In this document: positions 56,240 through 64,000 of the stretch, in pieces | Layout of the letters: each line of letters begins with the position of its first letter | How positions within the stretch are numbered: position 1 is the first letter of the stretch | From: Porphyra umbilicalis | Taxonomy: Eukaryota; Rhodophyta; Bangiophyceae; Bangiales; Bangiaceae | Direction of reading: 5' to 3' | Length of the DNA: 64,000 nt | NCBI GenBank assembly: GCA_002049455.2 | Contig: KV919026.1 | Coordinates: forward strand, 47,615-111,614 | Program-made: the position numbers and the translations under genes | The notes under the pieces: model-generated | Databases searched by the model: none | What the model was told of the DNA's origin: nothing | Seen by the model: the letters and a program-made list of their open reading frames with translations, nothing else

Positions 56240-56406
56240 TTGTGTCTTCCCAATTTTGGCCGATGCCGTCGATGTCAAGAGGGGTGATCAACTGTGCGAA
56301 CAGTTTCTCAGCCATCCATTCAGCCGGATAACGTCGTTCGACCAATGGGCAGTTGACCGGACCCTGTCTTGACTTCGCCACATCGGCCAAATTGGGAAGA
56401 CAGCAA
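56240..56406. mobile_element. MITE of the TTGC/TA family, 167 bp
   Basis: TA at both flanks (56238-56239, 56407-56408). Left end TTGTGTCTTCCC, right end (complement) TTGCTGTCTTCCC, both followed by AATTT(T)GGCCGATG. It is nearly the reverse complement of the copy at 12491-12662. Confidence 0.9.
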
Positions 56407-56539
56407 TACATGCGCCGAACCAGACCGTTTTTCCATAGGACTATAAGATGAGATAGACTTTAAGCACTGTCACCATCCTACTGATACGTGGTCAGACGTG
56501 GCGACCACCCCCGGGGCCAGTAACACGCCCAGCAGTACC

Positions 56540-56800
56540 CGACTCCGCCCCACCAGTTACCCCGCTCTACTCCATCCGCCCTACCCGTCCGACCCGCCCC
56601 GCCAGCACCGCCCCGCCTGCCCGCCCGCCGCGCCCGCGCGCCAAACCCGACCCGCCGGCAGCGCACCGCCCCGCCTGTCCGCACGCCCACCTGCCCACCC
56701 CGCCCACCCCGCCTTGCCCGCCCCCTACCCCGCCCACCGGCTCTGCCCCCCTGCCCAGTCCTGCTCTGCCCCCCCACCGAGCCCCGCCCCGTTCCGCTGC
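56540..56800. repeat. CCGCCC-rich simple repeat
   Basis: Irregular CCGCCC/CCCGCC words with Pro-rich open frames in several phases. Confidence 0.6.
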
Positions 56801-57892
56801 TCCGCCTCTGCAGATGCACCGACGGGAAACTCATGGTGGGTGCTACAGAGCTGCGTTCTTGTGTCACGCGGCCACGGCCTGCGGGGCTCGAAGGAAGCCG
56901 TCGGCGGCGGAGCCGACAGTTTTGAGAACAAGCCCCCTGAAGTTGCAGGCCGGATGGGGTGGCTAGGTCTTCGCATGCGGGCACCTGTCAGCAATCTACT
57001 CCGGCAGTCGGTCCGTGAAGACGTGGAGCCAGCAGCGGCGACGAATTCATATAGGATGGAACAGTTCTGTGTCGAATCAGTCGCGTAGGCCACTTTCGTC
57101 GTCACGCTCTGAACCAGGCTACTTGAGTTGGCAGTGTGTGGCTCATCGGCTCATTGATTCCGAGTCGGCAGCGATTGTTGTTCATCGTCAGTCGGATCAA
57201 ACCAGAGACTTCGACTGGTGCGCTCTACTGTCCAAGCCACTTTGGGTAGCGGGTCAACATACGGGATTTCTGATTGGCCAGCGCTTGGGATATCGTGCTT
57301 TTTCGATCCGGCATTTCCCGTAGGGATACACGCTGATCACCGATTCAGCGAACGGGACATGCTCCACCTGCACCTTAGTACAAATCCTCCACTCACCGTG
57401 ACCACCATTTCAACCACGGCGACACTCTTTCACGGCCCAATGCCATGCAACTTCTATTGAGCCTCGCAATCATTGCCACGTACTGTTAGACAGTGGCCGC
57501 CGTTTTCTTCCCGATTTAGCACCGACCGCACATGGCATGTACGCCTTCGTAGCACCCATGACCCAACGCTGAGGATCACCCTTCCAAGACTACCACCTGC
57601 AGCGCTCATCCACGCTACCCGCACCTTCCACTACTCCGTGACGTCTTGATGCATTGGCCCCAGTCACCTGGATACATCATGAGTCGACGGCTTGTCCTAC
57701 CCCATCCTACCAGACCACTCTCGGCGGCGCCTGCAGGCAGCAGCTGCCTCTCCGCCGCCCCGGCCCGTGTTTGTGACGCGTCAGGAATGCTGGGGCCCGT
57801 TGTCTTACTCTGTCTTGTGACGCTCACATCTGTCAAACACTCACCGTTACGTCACATCAAGCGCTACCCAGAAATTACTCGTCCCGGTATTG
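56801..57892. other. Intergenic DNA
   Basis: No gene recognised. Confidence 0.4.
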
Positions 57893-57894
57893 TA

Positions 57895-58514
57895 TGGTGC
57901 GTGTCCCAAAAATGAGACATGCCGTTTCTGGAGACTGACACATCACTGCACGGGGTAGGCGGGGTGGGTACGAGAAAATTCTCAACTGGCCTCCATGGAA
58001 AGAGCCTCTCCCGAGACGTTCTTGCCTGACAACTCCTTAGTACCTGCCTGTGGGCCCTGTTCTGTGGAACCTCTTCAGCTAACTCCGATCTTGGACCAGT
58101 CTTTTTCAGGTTCTTGGGTTGCAGGTTTGCAACGCCTAAGCTCATGTGCTAACTGGAGCTTCGATGAGGGGTGTCCCAAATCGTGTTTTCCTCACAGGGG
58201 GCTACATGGGGGTCTTTTTCACGTTTTTATTGGTAAGGTGTGCCCTTTTCTTCGTGCACAATTGTCAGGACATTGCTGCTTTAGTATCTGTGCATTTGAT
58301 TGGGCCGCGTGATCGTCACCTGTCGAAGTTGCAATGAATGACACTTTCCCCATGACATGTCAGGATGTGCCGCCTCTGCTAACACTGTCAGGGGCTGTTC
58401 TGGAAGCACAGTGGGACCGAGTGGGTCACATTACATTATCGGACCGTTGCAGAAGGCCAGTGGGCCGAGAAAAAAAGAAAAAACTGCCATGTCTCATTTT
58501 TGGGACACGCACCA
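57895..58514. mobile_element. Tc1/mariner-type short element, 620 bp
   Basis: TA at both flanks (57893-57894, 58515-58516). Inverted ends TGGTGCGTGTCCCAAAAATG continue with AGACATG and GTTT, nearly perfect over 27 bp. Different ends from the TTGC family. No transposase. Confidence 0.85.
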
Positions 58515-58847
58515 TAGTAAATTCAACTATGCCCGATTCCACAATCGACATAATTTTATCGTCGTAATGTGCCTCGCCGTCACCCCCCGCCAGAGCCCCC
58601 CCCTTTAGGCGTGCCCCCCCCCCACACCCCCCTGAGAGCCCCCCCCGTCGATTGTAGCCCACCTACACGTCGAATCGACGGGGTGCGTTTTTTTTAAATA
58701 CAACCTCGACCGTGTCTGGGTCTCATGATGTTTCGGCTGATGCCACCACACCGCCGGCGCGCTTGCGTTCCCTCCCCCCCCCCCGCCCCATCTCGCCCCA
58801 TCTCGTCTGGTTCACCGACCTTTAGTGCCCCCCCTTTTGGGTTGACC

Positions 58848-59972
<1,125 letters not shown>

Positions 59973-60507
59973 GCGGCGGCGCGGCGACCAAGCGGCGCAA
60001 GGGTGTTGTAAAGGTCAAAGCGGGGTGGCGGTGCAGCAGATTTTGCGGTCGTGCTTGTATGGGGCTTGCTCCTTGTTGTTGGGCGTGCTTCTCGTGCTGC
60101 TGTAGCCTGCCGACACCGCAACCGGTGTCTTCCACAGGTGTCTAGAGCTTGTTTCTGGTTGTTCTTTCTCCTATATTTCTGCGTTGGTCGTCCTGTGCAC
60201 GGTGCACCCCCAGACGGCTGTCCGCATCACTCCCACCGCGCTGCCCTCTCAAGCCCACAGCCGCCCTCCCCTCACCGACACTCTGCCACGGTGCCTCGGC
60301 GAGCCACACCACGGCGGCCGCGGCGTTGCCACGGTGTCACTGTGGGCTACTTTGCCACCCTGGTCGGCTCAACGCGGACAGAGGCCCCCCGGGGAGGGGG
60401 CCCCCTCGTCACGCGCATCGCCGCGGAGCCCCCCACCGCCTCGACCCGCCGACCGGCCCCACCGCCAACCCCCCCCCCCCCCCATCGCCCCCCCCCTTTC
60501 CCCCACA
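59973..60507. other. Spacer between KRR1 and the actin-related gene
   Basis: No AATAAA on the plus strand. C-rich toward the right. No gene recognised. Confidence 0.4.
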
Positions 60508-61783
60508 ATGCCGATGCCGACTCCCCCCCCCCCCCCTCCCCACCGTCATCCTCACTGCCGGCAGCACGACGCTCGCGCTCGGCCTCGCCGGCGAGGCGCA
60601 CCCGCGGTGGCACGGCGCCCTCCCCCCCCACCTCCCCCCCCCCCCGGGGCCCCGCCTACGCCCCCCCCCAATCGCGGCTGCGGCGGCGGCATACCCCCCG
60701 CCCCCCCGCGCACGCGCTGTACCTCCGCGCCGCCTTTCTCTCCGCCCTGTGCCTCCCGTCGGCGCGTCGCCTCGTCGCCGTCGAGGCGGGCGACGGCCTC
60801 GGTCGGCGTGGCGGCGGTCGCCGCCGCCGCGGGGCTCGTGCCCCCTGCTGGCATCACGTCCGTGTCGGCCGCCGCCGCCGCCGCCGCCGCCGCGGGGCGT
60901 GGAAGACGCGGTATTGTGGATGTCGGCGCGCGGGGGGTGGCCGTTGCGGTGGTGTTGGGGGGGGGGGAAGTGCCGGGCGTGGGGGGGTGACCCGTGGGCT
61001 GGGGGGGGGGGGGTCGCCGCCGCCGTGCGGGGGGGGCTGGGGGGGAGGTGACCGCCGCAGAGGCGGCCGAGGTGTCGAGCGCTGCTGCTACGTGGCGCCG
61101 CGGGGGGGGGGGGGGGGGGGTGCGCTACCGCCATTGTGTTGGCGGGCGGGCGCTCCTTGGTCGTACCGCCGGCGGTGCGCGCGGGGGCGCCCGAGGTGCT
61201 GTTTGGGGAGAATGAAGGTACGTACGGATGGGGGAGGCGGGGGCCGTGTGGCCTGGCGCCGCGGGGCGCGCGCGTGCGCCCTGCACCGGCGGTGGGTCTG
61301 CTGCCGCCGGGCGCGCGGCCCCGGTCGGGGGCCACCCGCAGCCGCCGCCGCGACCCTCTTCCACCTGCTGACCCGCCGCCATGTGGGCGTCTGCTTTCCC
61401 CCTTCGTGCTTCTTCCCCGCTGCAATGTGTTGTGGAACGTCAATGTGCCCTTCCCCACCCCCCCCCACAGAGGGTGTCTGCCTAACCGACCTCGTCCTCG
61501 ACGCCCTCACCGCCCTCCCGTCCGTCCCCGCCCGCGCCGCCGCCACGAGCGCCATCGTCCTCGTCGGCGGCGTCGCCGCCCTCCCGGCCTCCCCGCCCGC
61601 CTGGCCGCCGAGCTAACCGCCGCCGCCGCCGACGCGGCGGCGCCCGCGGCGCGGCGTGCGGCGGCGGGCGCCGCGGTGCTCACCCCACCGGGGGAGGGGT
61701 GTGGCCGCCGGCGCGGGTCGTGGGGGGGGGCCACCGCCGTGGCCGTGGCGGCGGCGCTGGGGGGGGGGCGCGCCACGGGGTGA
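60508..61783 (+). CDS. Divergent actin-related protein (ARP10/11-like)
   Basis: Two exons, 60508-61217 and 61471-61783. The start VILTAGSTTLALGLAGE, with HPRW behind it, is the actin phosphate-1 loop with the usual Asp replaced. ALYLRAAFLSALCLPSARRL and GIVDVGARGVAVAVVLGGGE (phosphate-2) follow. RSLVVPPAVRAGAPEVLFGE, then after the intron EGVCLTDLVLDALTALP, then AIVLVGGVAALPGLPARLAA EL, and a short GSWGGATAVAVAAAL end complete the fold. This order and the ATAxx..VLVGGxxxLPG block fit actin-related proteins; the shortness and LF..EGVCLTDLVLDALTALP style resemble ARP10/ARP11 of dynactin. Frame changes are needed in C/G runs (about 60530-61130 and at 61583). Assignment within the ARP family is tentative. 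Confidence 0.6.
61218..61470 (+). other. Intron of the actin-related gene (253 bp)
   Basis: Donor GTACGT, acceptor CCACAG. Removal joins LFGENE to EGVCLTDLV in frame. Confidence 0.8.
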
Positions 61784-62723
61784 CGCGGGCAACACGCGGG
61801 GTGGCACGCGGTGCGAGGGCGGTGGGCGGGCGTGCCGGCGGCGTGGCACGGGAGACCAGAAGCGTCAGGGCGTGCACCTCGGCAGTGGTGGGGTGCGGGG
61901 GAGGACCCGCACCTGCCCCACGGGTAAACACCAAAAAAAAAGAGAAAGACGCATTCGACAGCATTGGTTGAAAGAGAAAGCAAGCGCGCACTGATCCAAC
62001 GCCCCTACTACATGCGCGCGGCCGCCGCCTCATAGGACGGCGGCCATGTGCACCTTTCGGCGGGGCCGAATCCCCCTCGCGGGGCCCTCCCCCGGAAACA
62101 GGACCGTCTCCGTGGCGCCCTCCGCGTCGCCCTTCGGCGGCGGCACGGCGGCGGCAGCGTTGGACGGCGGCACGGCCGCGGCGGCATTTGGCGGCGGCAC
62201 TGCCGCGGCAGCGTTTGACGGCGGCACGGCGGCGCCGCCGCCGCCCCCACCACCCCCCCGCCACCGCCGACCGCCCCCCCCCGGCGGGCGGCACCTCCCC
62301 CCCGCCCACGCCAGAGCAGCGCCGCCAGTGGAGGCGCAAGGAGCGGTGCGGGTGCCCCCCCCCCCCCCCTTGGCGCTCCCCGCCGCCCCCCGACGTGGCC
62401 GACGACGCGGCCGACGCCGACGCCATGAGCTGCGCCGCCGTGTCGCGGCGGTCCCCGCCCCCACCGCGGTCGCCGCGGTCGCCCGCCGCCGCCGCCGCGG
62501 TCGCCGACGCTGCCGCGGTCGCCGCCGCCCCGCCGGCGCACCGGGACGGGCACGCAGAGCGACGCCGGAAAGACGGCGGCGCTCCCCCGCTCCCGCCCGC
62601 CGGGTCCGTAGCGGTGGCGGGAGGGGCGCTTGAGGCCGACGCGCGAGCCGCCGCTGTTCTCCCGCTGCACCCGCCCGCGCGGCGCAGGTGGCGCCGCCGC
62701 CGTGTCGCCGACCGTGGCCGCCG

Positions 62724-62761
<38 letters not shown>

Positions 62762-62839
62762 CCGCCGCCGCCGCGTCGCTGGTAGTGGCGGCGGCGGCGG
62801 GGGCGGCCGCGCCCGCCAACACGCTCAGCACGTGGTCGC
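61784..62839 (-). other. Low-complexity 3' part or UTR of the armadillo gene
   Basis: CGG/CCG-rich DNA with open minus-strand frames ending at 62008, 62030 or 61680 depending on phase. Ala/Arg/Pro-rich translations may be a disordered C-terminus of the armadillo protein. I cannot place the stop. Confidence 0.3.
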
Positions 62840-64000
62840 CCTGCTCGTGGAGCGCCGGGAAGCGGGGCTGCGGCAGCGTCGCGAGCGCGTTTTCCACCCA
62901 ATCCCCCGCGCCGACGGCGACCATTTGGCCGACGCACTCGGCGTCGGCGGCCAGGTTGGCGAGCAACGCCACCGCCTGCTGCTGCACCGCCGCGACCGAC
63001 GAGTAGGTCGACAGGGCCGCGACCGCCACGTCGACGGCGGTAGGGTGGTGGGCGGCCGCGCGGGCGGCACCCCTTCGTGGCCGGCGACGCTTACCGAGCC
63101 GCGCGCGGGGCGGGACGGCCGCGGCACCGCCGCAAACGAGGCGACACGTGGACGCTGAGCCCCGCCGCGCCCCGCCCGACGCCCCCGCCGCCGCCCGTGC
63201 CGCCGACGATGGCCGTCGGGGGGTGCTCGCCGCCGCCGCCCGGGTGCCCGCCACCATCCGCCGCACGTTGGACGGGCAGCCGTCGGCCAAATTGCGCAGC
63301 GCCCGACACCCGTGCGTTTGGATGACCGCCGAGCCACCACACTCGCGCAGCGCGTTGAGCAGCGGCGGGATGCCGCCGAGGCTCCCAATCAACTCCCGGT
63401 TGGTCGGCTCCCCATACACGGCGTTGCCGAGCGCAGAGATGGCCGGTTCGACGGCCCGCGGGGACCCCCCATACACGCTAATGACGGCGAGGACGCACCG
63501 CAGGCCGTCACAGTCGCGCAGGCGCGGGCGGTTGGCGGGGGAAAAACAGGGGAGCGGAGGAGGGCGCAGCCTTTGGCGAGCAGCGCCTCCCGGTGAGGTG
63601 CCGCCGCATCGTGGCAGCCACCACGGCCACCCCGCCGAGCTCCCCCACGCGCACCTGCACGGCGGGCGCTTGGGTGACCACGTGGAAGAGGAGGGCGACC
63701 GCGTGTTCCGCGAGGGACCCGTTGCCCGCGTCCCGCCGCAGGGCGCCGAGCACCAGCCGCAGGCCGTCCGAAGGCGCGCCAGACCCGCCGTCCAGGTGCC
63801 CCCCCGTGAGGCTATCGCGGCCACCCCCGCCGCCGACAATCGCCGCGCGGTTGGCCTTGTCGTCGACCGACAAGTTGGACAGCGCCACCACCGCCTGGTA
63901 CTGCAGCTGCGCGTTGGCCGGGAACCGCCGCATGGCGTCGAGGAAGTCGGCACCCCCCTGCGGCGCCGCCGAGGTATTGGTTGACTTGCGAGCGAAACGT
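62840..64000 (-). CDS. Armadillo-repeat protein, 5' partial
   Basis: ARM repeats: QLQYQAVVALSNLSVDDKAN, HAVALLFHVVTQAPAVQVRV, CVLAVISVYGGSPRAVEPAI, SALGNAVYGEPTNRELIGSL, GGIPPLLNALRECGG, CRALRNLADGCPSNVRRMV, and QQQAVALLANLAADAECVGQ. This is a superhelical protein-binding scaffold; the partner is unknown. The gene begins beyond the right edge. One frame change is needed near 63590, where HREALLAKGCALL fits the alternative phase. The segment 63050-63230 is low complexity and may hold an intron (a GTAAGC donor is present on the minus strand). I cannot assign a named family beyond ARM. Confidence 0.7.

Overview
The window is nuclear DNA from a GC-rich eukaryote. It holds chromodomain Ty3/gypsy retrotransposons, several families of short inverted-repeat elements, minisatellites, and a few single-copy genes. 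Two genes have one GT-AG intron of about 250 bp each. Very high coding GC, long Ala/Gly/Pro runs and C/G homopolymers fit a bangiophyte red alga (Porphyra/Pyropia type). That host call is inference; nothing here proves it.

Layout. 1-~8.1 kb: most of a Ty3/gypsy element on the minus strand (element E1). Gag, pol and chromodomain lie in one reading frame broken only by two UAG codons. A plus-strand gene sits between the chromodomain and the 3' LTR, which is outside the window. 8.3-9.3 kb: an unrecognised minus-strand gene. 9.4-22 kb: gene-poor DNA with an F-box-like fragment, repeat C in two copies, three inverted-repeat elements and repeat AB. 22.8-26.2 kb: ARP5, the INO80-complex actin-related protein (+). 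26.2-27.9 kb: an isocitrate lyase/PEP mutase superfamily enzyme (-), tail to tail with ARP5. 28.8-33.8 kb: a second copy of repeat AB split by a 4.27-kb inverted-repeat element full of G-rich minisatellite. 34-40 kb: a ~300-bp tandem repeat, another MITE and a 2.6-kb long inverted repeat. 40.3-50.5 kb: a complete Ty3/gypsy element (E2) with near-identical LTRs, decayed gag-pol, and an intact plus-strand gene homologous to the antisense gene of E1. 51.9-56.8 kb: minisatellite and GC-rich DNA of uncertain coding value. 58.8-64 kb: KRR1 (ribosome biogenesis, +), a divergent actin-related protein (+), and the 3' part of an armadillo-repeat gene (-).

The most interesting signal is the antisense gene carried inside both Ty3/gypsy elements. 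It encodes about 650 residues, I recognise no known domain in it, and the two copies match in order and in short motifs. E1 also looks built for stop-codon readthrough: a UAG between gag and pol is followed at once by a strong hairpin.

The host genes contain single-base frame changes, many at C/G homopolymers, so their coordinates are envelopes. These are more likely consensus errors than real lesions, but I cannot prove it from this sequence.
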